A stretch of DNA of 29,263 nt from an uncultured Eubacteriales bacterium. Lineage in GTDB: Bacteria; Bacillota; Clostridia; Oscillospirales; CAG-272. The position numbers were made by a program, and so were the translations under genes. The notes beneath the pieces were generated by a model. The model was not told where the DNA came from, made no database searches, and worked only from the letters and a program-made list of their open reading frames with translations. The stretch spans positions 1 through 29,263 of the forward strand of contig CAKROZ010000015.1 in assembly GCA_934373635.1 (NCBI GenBank), in the 5' to 3' direction. Every line of letters starts with the position of its first letter. Within the stretch, counting starts at the first letter, position 1. Shown piece after piece: positions 17,009-24,609 of this stretch.

Positions 17009-17845
17009 TTATGATTTCTTTCTCTGCTCCCACAGAATGACCGAGGCGGCAACCGACGCGTTGAGCGACTCCGCCTTCTCGGTGATGGGAATATACAGTC
17101 CCGCGTCGCAAAGCGCCGAGATCTCCTCGGAGACGCCGTGCCCCTCGTTGCCGATCACGACGATGTCCTCCCCCGTAAGTCCCGCTTCGTCCAGCGGAAG
17201 CGCGGACGCAGAAAGCTCCGCGGACAGAACCCGCCGTCCCGCGGCGCGTGCCGCACGGACGAAGGAGGAAAAGTCCCCGACCGTCACGACCTTCACACGG
17301 AAGAGGCTGCCCATAGCGGCGCGCACCGTCTTCGGTGAGTAGACGTCGGCACAGTCGGCGGAGAGGACGATCGTATCGATCCCGAACGCCGCCGCACTGC
17401 GAATCACGGCGCCGAGATTCGACGGATCGCGCACACCGGCGAGGGCGATCGCGCGCTCTTTCGGTGCGAGAAAAAAGTCTTCCTTATATATTATATCCGT
17501 TTCGCAGAAAAAGTCAAGATATTTTATGACACTTACGACGCCTTGCGGCGCTTTTTCGGTAGAAATTTTCGAAAATGCCTCGTCGGAGAGCCAGATCCAG
17601 CGGGTATCGCGGAAAATTTCCTTCTCCGTGGCGGGAAAGATCTTCTCCGTCAGGCGCTCTTTTCGACTCGCCATCGCGTAAATGTGCGTCACCGGCATTC
17701 CCGCCGCGAGGGCGTCCAGCGTCAGTTTTTCCCCTTCTGCAAGAAAGGCGCGCGCCTCGGCACGTCCCTTCTTCTCGGCGAGGGAGGCGGCGTAGCGCAC
17801 CTTCGGGTTCTGTCGGCTCGTCAGAATTTCATTCTCGATCTTCAC
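17009..17845 (-). CDS. TrmH/SpoU-family RNA 2'-O-methyltransferase
   Basis: SPOUT-fold methyltransferases of this family use S-adenosylmethionine to methylate ribose 2'-hydroxyls in rRNA or tRNA. The 278-residue protein has an N-terminal substrate-binding domain (SRQNPKVRYAASL, then FLAEGEKLTLDAL), and the catalytic knot with LAGVRDPSNLGAVIRSAAAFG (motif 1, conserved Asn and Arg), VVIGNEGHGVSEE (motif 2) and SLNASVAASVILWEQ (motif 3). The exact RNA target is not readable. The start is GTG with AAGGAG 6-7 nt upstream. It is the first gene of the long minus-strand block; an AT-rich stretch inside it resembles a promoter. Confidence 0.93.
   Translation of the reverse strand: MKIENEILTSRQNPKVRYAASLAEKKGRAEARAFLAEGEKLTLDALAAGMPVTHIYAMASRKERLTEKIFPATEKEIFRDTRWIWLSDEAFSKISTEKAPQGVVSVIKYLDFFCETDIIYKEDFFLAPKERAIALAGVRDPSNLGAVIRSAAAFGIDTIVLSADCADVYSPKTVRAAMGSLFRVKVVTVGDFSSFVRAARAAGRRVLSAELSASALPLDEAGLTGEDIVVIGNEGHGVSEEISALCDAGLYIPITEKAESLNASVAASVILWEQRKKS
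17490..17517 (-). promoter_or_regulatory. candidate promoter inside the RNA methyltransferase gene
   Basis: On the minus strand TTGACT (17517-17512) is followed after 16 bp by TATAAT (17495-17490), a 5/6 plus 6/6 match to the sigma-A consensus in an AT-rich patch of an otherwise GC-rich gene. It points toward dprA, topA and the rest of the block. No comparably good promoter was found in the 280 nt between rplT and the methyltransferase. It could equally be an effect of the local codons. Confidence 0.4.
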
Positions 17846-18072
17846 TGTACTCTCCTTGCTCGGGTGACGCTAAAGGCGACCCGCGATCGCGGCGGCAAGA
17901 GACGGGCTTTTGCAATACCGCTCCGCCCGCGAGCTCCCGTTTGCTTCGCGTCTTCGTATAGGGTGCGGGCACCGTCCGCCCGATGCCCCGCCCGCAAATG
18001 TTTCTTTGCTTTGGTATGTGTCGGCTCGGTCAAAAATCTGCCGAGCGGTCGTTCTGCCACAAAAATTCTCTT

Positions 18073-18118
18073 AAAAACAGAAAATTCCCGCCTGTCCGAT
18101 GGACGAAGCGGGGATTTT
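18073..18118 (-). terminator. intrinsic terminator of the infC-rpmI-rplT operon
   Basis: Nine nucleotides after the rplT stop the minus strand folds into a hairpin: AAAATCCCCGC (18118-18108) pairs with GCGGGAATTTT (18091-18081) with one mismatch, and the inner part pairs GTCC with GGAC. CTG and a run of five T follow. It closes the ribosomal operon and separates it from the methyltransferase block. Confidence 0.85.
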
Positions 18119-18126
18119 CATCAAGG

Positions 18127-18480
18127 TCAAAGGGCAACCTTTGCCTTTTCGCACACGGCGGCGAATGCCTCTTTGTCGGAGACAGCCAGCTCGGCGAGCA
18201 TCTTGCGGTTGAGGTCGATGCCTGCAACCTTGAGTCCGTGCATGAGGGTGGAGTAGTTCATTCCGTTGACCTTCGCCTGAGCGGAGATACGGGTGATCCA
18301 AAGAGAGCGGAAATCTCTCTTCTTCATCTTTCTGCCGGCGAACGCGTAGTTACCGCTCTTGAGAACGGCCTGCTTCGCCATCTTGAAGTGCTTGGACTTT
18401 GCGCCCCAGTAACCCTTCGCGGCTTTCAGTGTGCTCTTTCTTCTTTTGCGCGTCATGACCGCGCCCTTAATTCTTGCCAT
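18127..18480 (-). CDS. rplT: 50S ribosomal protein L20
   Basis: L20 binds 23S rRNA early in 50S assembly and, in Gram-positive bacteria, represses its own operon by acting on the infC leader. The 117-residue protein begins ARIKGAVMTRKRRKS with the basic N-terminal extension and contains KGYWGAKSKHFKMAKQAV, FRSLWITRISAQAK and GMNYSTLMHGLKVAGIDLNRKMLAELAV, all standard for L20 and at normal length. GGAGG lies 9 nt before the ATG. It is the last gene of infC-rpmI-rplT, 33 nt after rpmI. Confidence 0.99.
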   Translation of the reverse strand: MARIKGAVMTRKRRKSTLKAAKGYWGAKSKHFKMAKQAVLKSGNYAFAGRKMKKRDFRSLWITRISAQAKVNGMNYSTLMHGLKVAGIDLNRKMLAELAVSDKEAFAAVCEKAKVAL

Positions 18481-18513
18481 TTCTTATATCCTCCGAATTT
18501 TCTCTGTTGCCGG

Positions 18514-18708
18514 TCACTTCCGGATCAAGGTTCTGTACGTCGGTGCGAAGCACTCGCTCAGGATCGCGCCCTTGCGAAGTCCTCTTTTGCGCTTCGAGGA
18601 CTTGATGCCGAGGTTATGACGGTGGTTGTTGTGCGACATCTTTATTTTTCCGCTACCGGTAAGAGAAAATCTCTTGGCAGAGGCTCTGTGCGTCTTGATC
18701 TTTCCCAT
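18514..18708 (-). CDS. rpmI: 50S ribosomal protein L35
   Basis: L35 is a small basic protein of the large ribosomal subunit. The 64-residue protein begins GKIKTHRASAKRFSLTGSGKIK and has the SHNNHRHNLGIKSSKRKRGLRK core, typical in length and sequence. AAGGAG lies upstream of the ATG. It is the middle gene of the operon, with an 84-nt AT-rich gap to infC. Confidence 0.98.
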   Translation of the reverse strand: MGKIKTHRASAKRFSLTGSGKIKMSHNNHRHNLGIKSSKRKRGLRKGAILSECFAPTYRTLIRK

Positions 18709-18792
18709 GTTTCTTTCTCCTTCTTCGGGATCTCTCCCTGCTTGATTATTTTATTAAAATTCAAAAAATGAATTTACAATAACGATGTGATT

Positions 18793-19326
18793 TTATTTCT
18801 TATCCGCTTTGAGCGGTGCGAGGATCAGGGACATGTATCTGCCCTCAAGCACGGGCTTCTTCTCCGCGCTGCCGCACTCGGCGCACGCCTCCTCGAATTT
18901 CGTGAGGACGTCACGGCCGAGATCAAGGTGAGACATCTCTCTTCCGCGGAAGCGAACCACTGCTTTGACCTTATTTCCTTCGGAGAGGAATTTCTTCGCC
19001 TGATTGACGCGGGTGTCGAAATCATGCTGACCGATACGGCAGGAGAGCTGAACCTCTTTCAGCTTGACGATCACCTGCTTTTTCTTGGCTTCCTTCTCCC
19101 GTTTATCCCGCTCGAAGCAGAATCTGCCGTAGTCAATGACGCGGCACACCGGCGGAGTCGCCGTAGGAGCGATCAGAACGAGATCCACGCCGTGATCGTA
19201 TGCATACGCACGGGCATCCGCGATCTTCATAATGCCGAGCTGTTCTCCCGTAGGGCCTGTCACTCTGACTTCCGTCGCTTTGATTTCCTCATTGATGGGG
19301 AGATCCTTCGTGTTGTTCGCGCTAAT
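18793..19326 (-). CDS. infC: translation initiation factor IF-3 (ATT start)
   Basis: IF3 binds the 30S subunit, prevents premature 50S joining and checks the start codon and initiator tRNA. The open frame reaches back to an ATG at 19383, but the first 19 codons lie in the attenuator leader. The CGGAGG ribosome binding site (19341-19336) is 9 nt before an ATT codon at 19326-19324, so I place the start there; this gives 177 residues beginning (M)SANNTKDLPINEEIKATEV, the normal IF3 N-terminus. AUU starts that let IF3 control its own translation are known in E. coli and in Gram-positive infC genes. The N-domain, the Lys-rich linker (RDKREKEAKKKQVIVKLKE) and the C-domain are all present. It leads the operon with rpmI and rplT. 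Confidence 0.95.
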   Translation of the reverse strand: MSANNTKDLPINEEIKATEVRVTGPTGEQLGIMKIADARAYAYDHGVDLVLIAPTATPPVCRVIDYGRFCFERDKREKEAKKKQVIVKLKEVQLSCRIGQHDFDTRVNQAKKFLSEGNKVKAVVRFRGREMSHLDLGRDVLTKFEEACAECGSAEKKPVLEGRYMSLILAPLKADKK

Positions 19327-19459
19327 GGCTGTATACCTCCGAATAAAACAAAAAATGCGCACAGAATCTCCGTGCACACCCATCCCTTCGCAAAGGGGAA
19401 GCTGTATGAACCATACGCGCCCTTGCGGTATGGTGAGAACGGAATTCTGCTTGATTTAC
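19327..19459 (-). promoter_or_regulatory. infC leader with transcription attenuator (L20/IF3 leader type)
   Basis: The roughly 130-nt leader contains, in transcript order, a GCAGAATTCC segment (19450-19441), a hairpin closed by ACCATA and TATGGT, a small CCCTT-TGCG-AAGGG hairpin, and a terminator hairpin GTGCACGGA/TCTGTGCGC (19377-19357) followed by ATTTTTTGTTTT (19356-19345). The ribosome binding site comes directly after. GCAGAATTCC can pair, with small bulges, with GGAGATTCTGTGC of the terminator stem, giving a possible antiterminator. In B. subtilis this operon is repressed by L20 through premature termination; the position and layout here match that model, but ligand binding is inferred. 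Confidence 0.75.
19345..19377 (-). terminator. leader terminator upstream of infC
   Basis: The 9-bp stem GTGCACGGA/TCTGTGCGC (with two G-U pairs) and a 3-nt loop is followed by A and six T, then G and four T. It ends 3 nt before the CGGAGG ribosome binding site of infC, so it can only act as a conditional terminator within the leader. Confidence 0.75.
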
Positions 19460-19465
19460 GGTGAT

Positions 19466-19494
19466 ATTATAGCATGCCTTTTTTCGTTTGTCAA
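19466..19494 (-). promoter_or_regulatory. consensus sigma-A promoter of infC-rpmI-rplT
   Basis: The minus strand has TTGACA (19494-19489), a 17-bp spacer and TATAAT (19471-19466): a perfect vegetative promoter with an AT-rich stretch upstream. The predicted start of transcription is near 19459, giving a leader of about 130 nt. Confidence 0.93.
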
Positions 19495-19577
19495 GGGGTT
19501 TTCGAATTTTTTTCGTGTTTTGACGATTTCTCCCTTTTTGCCAAAAATCGAGCGAAAAAATTGTGAAATATTCCATC

Positions 19578-19606
19578 TTTACAAATCCGCCGCGATGGGG
19601 TATAAT
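19578..19606 (+). promoter_or_regulatory. strong sigma-A promoter of the candidate non-coding RNA
   Basis: TTTACA (19578-19583), a 17-bp spacer and TATAAT (19601-19606) make an 11/12 match to the vegetative consensus, with an A/T-rich upstream region. It starts transcription near 19612, exactly where the CCGACG closing strand of the candidate RNA begins. It is divergent from the infC promoter. Confidence 0.85.
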
Positions 19607-19611
19607 AACTA

Positions 19612-19808
19612 CCGACGACAAGAGTCCGAGCCTCGGATACATCAAGCTCATGATGTCCACCTCCCCGCGCCGTACTCTCGGGGCGTGCCGAAAGGCATCT
19701 TTGCCCGCTTCGCCGTCGCAATCGGAACGCACGCGCCGCACGACGCGCGTCGGTGTCCCCGCCACGGGCGGCACCGAGTCCGTTTTCGGTTGCGTCGGCC
19801 TTTTTTAT
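19612..19808 (+). ncRNA. candidate structured non-coding RNA, family not recognised
   Basis: A strong promoter is followed by about 195 nt without a credible coding frame, then a T-run (19801-19806). The 5' end CCGACG (19612-19617) can pair with CGTCGG (19793-19798) just before the T-run, closing the whole RNA. Inside are TCCGA/TCGGA (19625-19637), ACATCA/TGATGT (19639-19656), a TGCC-GAAA-GGCA tetraloop hairpin (19686-19697), and CGGTG-CCGCC/GGCGG-CACCG (19751-19776). It lacks the SRP RNA loop, RNase P and tmRNA signatures. Length and closed ends are compatible with 6S RNA, but I could not show a 6S-type rod. A lon leader riboswitch is less likely because lon has a promoter of its own. Confidence 0.6.
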
Positions 19809-19852
19809 TTGTTAAAATATTTTGAAAATGAGATAAAATATAAGAAAAGGTG

Positions 19853-19881
19853 TAGACTTTTTCGAAAATATATGATAGAAT
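19853..19881 (+). promoter_or_regulatory. probable lon promoter
   Basis: TAGACT (19853-19858), a 17-bp spacer and TAGAAT (19876-19881) form a moderate sigma-A promoter 64 bp before the lon ATG, downstream of the RNA candidate's T-run. No CIRCE or CtsR-type repeat was seen around it. Confidence 0.6.
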
Positions 19882-19944
19882 AGAATGACATATTTTGGAC
19901 CGACCTACGGATGATACCCTGCCCCCCGGCATTTTGGAGACGAT

Positions 19945-22326
19945 ATGAACGATAAAAACGATAAAAATATGACCGATATGATTTCCGCCCCTGACGGCAC
20001 CGCCGCCCGCGAAGGCACGGGAGAGCTGATCCTCCCCGTCGTCCCTCTGCGCGGCGTTGTCGCTTTTCCCGACGTACAGCTCCCCGTAGAGCTTGCCCGC
20101 GCCGCGTCGCTCAAGGCGTTCGCCGCCGCGGCAACCTCGGAGGATGCAAAGCTCCTGCTCGTCACGCAAAAGGACGTCTCCGTCGAGGAGCCGACCGCCC
20201 GCGACCTTTACTCCGTCGGCACGCTCGCCGTAATCCGACACGTGGTGAAGACACCGCAGGGGACGCTGAACGTGATCTTCGAGGGCATCTCCCGCGTGCG
20301 GATGCACGCCTATGCGGAGAAGGACGGCTACCTCGTCGCTCACGCGAGCGAACGGCGGGAGGAAGAGCCGCGGCCATCTCTCCTTCTCGATTCCCTGATG
20401 CAGGAGGTGCAGACACAGCTCGAGGATCTGAAGGACATCCATCCTTCCTTCACTGAGGAGATGCGCATTGCCGCACTCGCGATGAAGAGCCCGCTCGCAC
20501 TCGCGGATTTCGTGGCGTCCTGCGCACTCATCAACTATAAGAATAAACAGAGCGTTCTCGAGGCGACCCGTGCGAGCACGAGACTCGAGAAGCTGCTCGT
20601 CGCCCTCGGGGAGGAGCATATGATCCTCTCCTGCGAGCACGACATACAGACACAGGTCAAGGAAAAGATCGACCGCAATCAGAAGGATTACTTCCTGCGC
20701 GAGCAGGTCAAGGCGATCCAGGCAGAGCTCGGAGAGGACGAGGACGACGAGATCCGCGAATACGACGAGAAGATCGCCGCCGCCCGTCTGCCGAAGGAGG
20801 TCGAGGATAAGCTCTACAAGGAGTTAAACAAGCTGTCGAAGACGCCCTACGGTGCCGCCGAAGGCTCCGTCATGCGGAGCTATCTCGACACCTGCCTCGA
20901 GTTCCCCTTCACCAAGCACACGACGGATCATGTCACGGTAGCGGAGGCGAGAAAGACCCTCGACGCCGATCACGACGGTCTGCAAAAGGTGAAGGAGAGA
21001 ATTCTCGAATTTGTTGCGGTGAAGGAATTTTCCCCCGATGTCAAGAATCAGATTCTCTGTCTCGTCGGTCCTCCCGGCGTCGGAAAAACCTCGGTCGCCG
21101 CTTCCGTCGCGCGGGCACTCGGGCGCCGATACGCACGCATTTCTCTCGGCGGACTGCATGACGAGGCGGAAATTCGCGGACACAGAAAGACCTACGTCGG
21201 CGCGATGCCGGGGCGCATCGTCACTGCCCTGATTTCGGCGAAGGCGAACAACCCCGTAATCGTTCTCGACGAGATCGACAAGATCGCGAAGGATTTCCGC
21301 GGCGACCCGACCTCGGCGCTTCTCGAGGTGCTCGACCCCGAGCAGAACAAGGCGTTCCGCGACAACTTCATGGAGATGCCCGTCGACCTTTCGGATTGTC
21401 TTTTTATCGCGACGGCGAACAGCTACGACGGCATTCCTCTGCCCCTGCTCGACCGCATGGAGGTGATCGAGCTCCCGACCTATACCGACAGCGAAAAACT
21501 TGCCATTGCGAAGAACCACCTTTACCCGAAGCAGCTGAAACGCAACGGCATGACGAAGCGCCGCGTGAAGATCACCGACGACGCGCTTCTCGGGCTCATC
21601 CGCAGCTATACCAAGGAAGCGGGCGTGCGCTCGCTCGAGCGGGAGATCGCCTCTCTGATCCGCAAGAGTGCGAAAAAGATCGCCGAAGAGGGCTGCCGCT
21701 CGGTCACGGTGACCGAAGGGGATCTCGAAGCCTTTCTCGGGAAGCCGAAGGTGCATCCCGAATATCCCGAGGCGACCGACTCCGTCGGCATCGTCAACGG
21801 GCTTGCCTACACGCAGGCGGGCGGCGACCTACTAAAGGTAGAGGTCGCGGTCATGGAAGGTTCCGGAAAGATCGAGCTGACCGGCTCGCTCGGCGATGTG
21901 ATGAAAGAATCGGCGAAGATCGCCCATTCCTACGTCCGCACCGTTGCCGAAAAGTATCGGATCGAAAAGGATTTCTATAAGACAAAAGACCTTCACATTC
22001 ACTTTCCCGAGGGAGCGATCCCGAAGGACGGCCCCTCCGCGGGCGTCACCATGGTGACCGCCATGGTCAGTGCGCTCGGAAAGATCCCCGTGAGACGGGA
22101 CGTCGCCATGACGGGCGAGGTCACTCTGACGGGCAAGGTCCTGCCCATCGGCGGACTGCGGGAAAAGACGCTCGCCGCCTACCGCGCGGGCATCAAGACG
22201 GTCCTTCTCCCGAAGGAGAACCTCGCCGACCTCGACGAGGTGGACACGGAGGCAAAGGAGCATCTCGCCTTCATCCCCTGCTCCACCGCGGAAGAGGTGC
22301 TCGAAAACGCGCTGCTCGGCAGATAA
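19945..22326 (+). CDS. lon: endopeptidase La (Lon protease)
   Basis: Lon is a hexameric ATP-dependent serine protease that degrades misfolded and regulatory proteins in the cytoplasm. The 793-residue protein has the N-terminal substrate-binding LON domain (LPVVPLRGVVAFPDVQLPVEL), a coiled-coil region, the AAA+ module with Walker A GPPGVGKT (375-382) and Walker B IVLDEIDK, and the protease domain with the catalytic Ser698 in PKDGPSAGVTM and Lys741 in IGGLREK. Residues 1-24 are a polar extension before the domain. TTTGGAG lies upstream of the ATG. engB follows after 27 nt, the lon-engB order common in Firmicutes. Confidence 0.98.
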   Translation: MNDKNDKNMTDMISAPDGTAAREGTGELILPVVPLRGVVAFPDVQLPVELARAASLKAFAAAATSEDAKLLLVTQKDVSVEEPTARDLYSVGTLAVIRHVVKTPQGTLNVIFEGISRVRMHAYAEKDGYLVAHASERREEEPRPSLLLDSLMQEVQTQLEDLKDIHPSFTEEMRIAALAMKSPLALADFVASCALINYKNKQSVLEATRASTRLEKLLVALGEEHMILSCEHDIQTQVKEKIDRNQKDYFLREQVKAIQAELGEDEDDEIREYDEKIAAARLPKEVEDKLYKELNKLSKTPYGAAEGSVMRSYLDTCLEFPFTKHTTDHVTVAEARKTLDADHDGLQKVKERILEFVAVKEFSPDVKNQILCLVGPPGVGKTSVAASVARALGRRYARISLGGLHDEAEIRGHRKTYVGAMPGRIVTALISAKANNPVIVLDEIDKIAKDFRGDPTSALLEVLDPEQNKAFRDNFMEMPVDLSDCLFIATANSYDGIPLPLLDRMEVIELPTYTDSEKLAIAKNHLYPKQLKRNGMTKRRVKITDDALLGLIRSYTKEAGVRSLEREIASLIRKSAKKIAEEGCRSVTVTEGDLEAFLGKPKVHPEYPEATDSVGIVNGLAYTQAGGDLLKVEVAVMEGSGKIELTGSLGDVMKESAKIAHSYVRTVAEKYRIEKDFYKTKDLHIHFPEGAIPKDGPSAGVTMVTAMVSALGKIPVRRDVAMTGEVTLTGKVLPIGGLREKTLAAYRAGIKTVLLPKENLADLDEVDTEAKEHLAFIPCSTAEEVLENALLGR

Positions 22327-22353
22327 CCAAACGATAACGGAAAGGAGTCGGAC

Positions 22354-22962
22354 GTGGCAATCAACTACTCCCGTGCCGACCTTGCGCTCTGCGTCGGCAC
22401 GCAGGCACAATTTCCCCGCGACCCGCGACCCGAGATCGCGCTTTCGGGTCGTTCGAACGTCGGGAAAAGCTCTCTGATCAACACCCTTCTCGGGCGAAAG
22501 TCCCTCGCCCGCGTCTCCTCTGCCCCGGGAAAGACCGTGACGGTCAATTATTACGACGTGGACGGGAAGCTCTATCTCGTCGACCTTCCGGGTTACGGGT
22601 ATGCCAAGCGGGCGAAGGAGAAAAAGGGAGCCTTCGGCAGACTGACCGACGACTTCTTCACGAAGAATCCGTCCGCCGACGCATTGAAACTCGTAATCCA
22701 GCTCGTGGATGTCAGAACGGGCCCGAGCGAGGACGACTGCATGATGATCAACTTTCTGATCGAGCGGGACATCCCCTTCGCCGTCGTGCTGACAAAGACG
22801 GACAAACTTTCGAAGACCGCGCTCGCCGAAGCTGTCCGCACGATGGAAGAGGGCATCTTCAAGGACACGGGCATCCGCCCGATCCCCTTTTCCTCCGTGA
22901 GCGGTGTCGGCAAGGTCGAGGTACGCGACCTCATCGAGCGCGCCGCCACAAAAGCCAAATAA
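22354..22962 (+). CDS. engB: ribosome biogenesis GTPase EngB (YsxC/YihA)
   Basis: EngB is an essential GTPase for late assembly of the 50S subunit. The 202-residue protein has G1 GRSNVGKSSLIN, the switch I Thr region SSAPGKTVTVNYY, G3 VDLPGYGYAKR, G4 VLTKTDKLSK and G5 PFSSVSGVG, with a normal length for the family. The start is GTG at 22354 with AAAGGAG 7 nt upstream. It lies between lon and the M50 protease. Confidence 0.97.
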   Translation: MAINYSRADLALCVGTQAQFPRDPRPEIALSGRSNVGKSSLINTLLGRKSLARVSSAPGKTVTVNYYDVDGKLYLVDLPGYGYAKRAKEKKGAFGRLTDDFFTKNPSADALKLVIQLVDVRTGPSEDDCMMINFLIERDIPFAVVLTKTDKLSKTALAEAVRTMEEGIFKDTGIRPIPFSSVSGVGKVEVRDLIERAATKAK

Positions 22963-22986
22963 ACACATCCGAAGAAAGGAATCCAA

Positions 22987-23748
22987 GTGACAGGAGTTTC
23001 TTCTTATCTTTACTCTGCCCTCGCGGCGCTGATTGCCCTGACGGTACATGAGTTCTCCCACGGGTACGCGGCGTATCGCCTCGGCGACCCGACGGCGAAG
23101 GCGATGGGACGTCTTTCGCTCAATCCCCTTCGCCATCTCGACCCCATCGGTGCGCTCTGCCTCGTCTTTTTCCATTTCGGTTGGGCAAAGCCCGTTCCGA
23201 TCAATCCGAACAACTTTAAGAAGCCGAAGCGCGATTTTGCCCTGACGGCGCTCGCGGGCCCTGCCTCGAATTTTGTGCTCGCCCTTCTTTCCTCCTTTTT
23301 CTATCTTCTGTTTTACACTCTTTTTTCGTCGATGACCTTCCCGAACGCGGGGATGCTCCGCGTCGCAGAGAATATTATCGTTTTTCTTTACGTTTTTCAT
23401 CTCGTCAATCTCGGGCTTGCACTCTTCAACCTTTTCCCTCTCCCGCCCCTCGACGGCTCCCGTCTGCTCGGCGTGATCCTGCCCGAAAAGGCGTACTTCG
23501 GCATCATGAAGTACGAGCGCACCATTTATTATATCATGCTCGGCTGGATGTTCTTCGGCAGTGCCGCGGCGAGCATCCTCATGGTGATCCCCGGGGCGTC
23601 GGGTATTCCCGCCCTCAAGGTGATCGCCGACATTCTCTCCTTCTCGGGTCTGTTCGGGAAGCTGATCTCTCTCGTCTCGGACGGGATGATGAAGCTCTTC
23701 TCCCTTCTCCCGTTTATCAAAGCCGATTTCCTCGCTATTATTATTTAA
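22987..23748 (+). CDS. site-2-type (M50) membrane metalloprotease
   Basis: M50 proteases cut substrates within or near the membrane using zinc. This 253-residue protein is the compact type without a PDZ domain. The zinc motif HEFSH (21-25) sits in the first hydrophobic segment, a second hydrophobic pair spans roughly residues 85-145, and the third zinc ligand is Asp156 in LFPLPPLDG. Two more hydrophobic segments end the protein. The form resembles YwhC-like proteases found beside scpA in Clostridia and Bacilli. The start is GTG with AAAGGA upstream. scpA follows after 12 nt. The substrate is unknown. Confidence 0.9.
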   Translation: MTGVSSYLYSALAALIALTVHEFSHGYAAYRLGDPTAKAMGRLSLNPLRHLDPIGALCLVFFHFGWAKPVPINPNNFKKPKRDFALTALAGPASNFVLALLSSFFYLLFYTLFSSMTFPNAGMLRVAENIIVFLYVFHLVNLGLALFNLFPLPPLDGSRLLGVILPEKAYFGIMKYERTIYYIMLGWMFFGSAAASILMVIPGASGIPALKVIADILSFSGLFGKLISLVSDGMMKLFSLLPFIKADFLAIII

Positions 23749-23760
23749 GGAAGCATTGCC

Positions 23761-24609
23761 ATGACAGAACCTATCACCTATCGTCTCGACCAGTTTGAGG
23801 GGCCACTCGATCTGCTCCTCTCACTGATCGCAAAAAACAAGGTGAGTATCACCGACATACCGATCGCCCTGATCTGCGATCAGTATATGGAATATATCCG
23901 CGAAGCACAGCGCATGGATCTCGATGTGGCAAGCGAATTCATCGTGATGGCGAGCGAGCTCATGCTCATCAAGAGCCGTATGATCTTACCGCACGAGGAA
24001 GGAACCGAGAACGACCCGCGCCGCGAGATTCAGAACGCCCTGCTTCTTTACCGTCAGGCGAAGATCGCCGCCAAGGAAATGCGCGTCATGTACGAGGAAT
24101 ACTCGGGGCGCTTCGTCAAGGGGACGGACGACGTTCCGCCCGAGCGCGGTCTGCCCCTGAATCTCGACGCGAACATGATGCTCCGCGCGCTCCAGGCGGT
24201 GATGCGTCGCATGAAGGTCGCCGAGGCGGAGCGGAAGCCGACCGATCTTGTCAACCCGCTCATCAAGCATCATGTCGTCTCGGTCGAAGAGAAGATCGAA
24301 GAGATCTGCGAGCTTCTCGAAGAGCACGAGGAGGCATCGATGTTCTTCCTTCTGAAAGATGCGGATTCCCGCCCCGAGCTTGTCGCCCGCTTCATGGGAA
24401 TTCTCGAGCTGATCAAGATCCACCGCATCATGATTACCACCTTTGAGGTGGTGGACGGCAATCCCGAGTATTCCACCGACGGGCTGTCGCTGAAATTTTC
24501 TCTGAATCCCGACTATGTTCCCGCGGAGGGAGAGCGAAGCGAATTCGACTCTTCTCCCGAAGAAGACACCGAAAAAAACGACGAAAGCGAGACGACATCC
24601 GATGAGTGA
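23761..24609 (+). CDS. scpA: segregation and condensation protein A (kleisin)
   Basis: ScpA is the kleisin that bridges the SMC heads and recruits ScpB. The 282-residue protein begins with the family signature YRLDQFEGPLDLLLSLI and continues with ITDIPIALICDQYMEYI and ASEFIVMASELMLIKSRMILP (N-terminal SMC-binding domain). A middle region binds ScpB, and a C-terminal winged-helix segment (VARFMGILELIKIHRI) precedes an acidic tail. AAGGA lies upstream of the ATG. It overlaps scpB by 8 nt, so the two are probably made together. Its partner smc is in the minus-strand block. Confidence 0.97.
   Translation: MTEPITYRLDQFEGPLDLLLSLIAKNKVSITDIPIALICDQYMEYIREAQRMDLDVASEFIVMASELMLIKSRMILPHEEGTENDPRREIQNALLLYRQAKIAAKEMRVMYEEYSGRFVKGTDDVPPERGLPLNLDANMMLRALQAVMRRMKVAEAERKPTDLVNPLIKHHVVSVEEKIEEICELLEEHEEASMFFLLKDADSRPELVARFMGILELIKIHRIMITTFEVVDGNPEYSTDGLSLKFSLNPDYVPAEGERSEFDSSPEEDTEKNDESETTSDE

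Noticed and set aside
17842..18060. A 72-codon minus-strand frame between rplT and the methyltransferase
   Set aside because: It has no ribosome binding site, is very basic, resembles no family, and runs over the start and ribosome binding site of the methyltransferase.
19381..19383. ATG at 19383 as the start of infC
   Set aside because: It lies within the attenuator leader, has no ribosome binding site, and adds 19 residues not found in IF3; the SD-positioned ATT at 19326 is preferred.
19563..19883. Plus-strand open frame across the candidate RNA
   Set aside because: Its start precedes the promoter, it has no ribosome binding site, and the sequence is better explained by RNA hairpins and a T-run.
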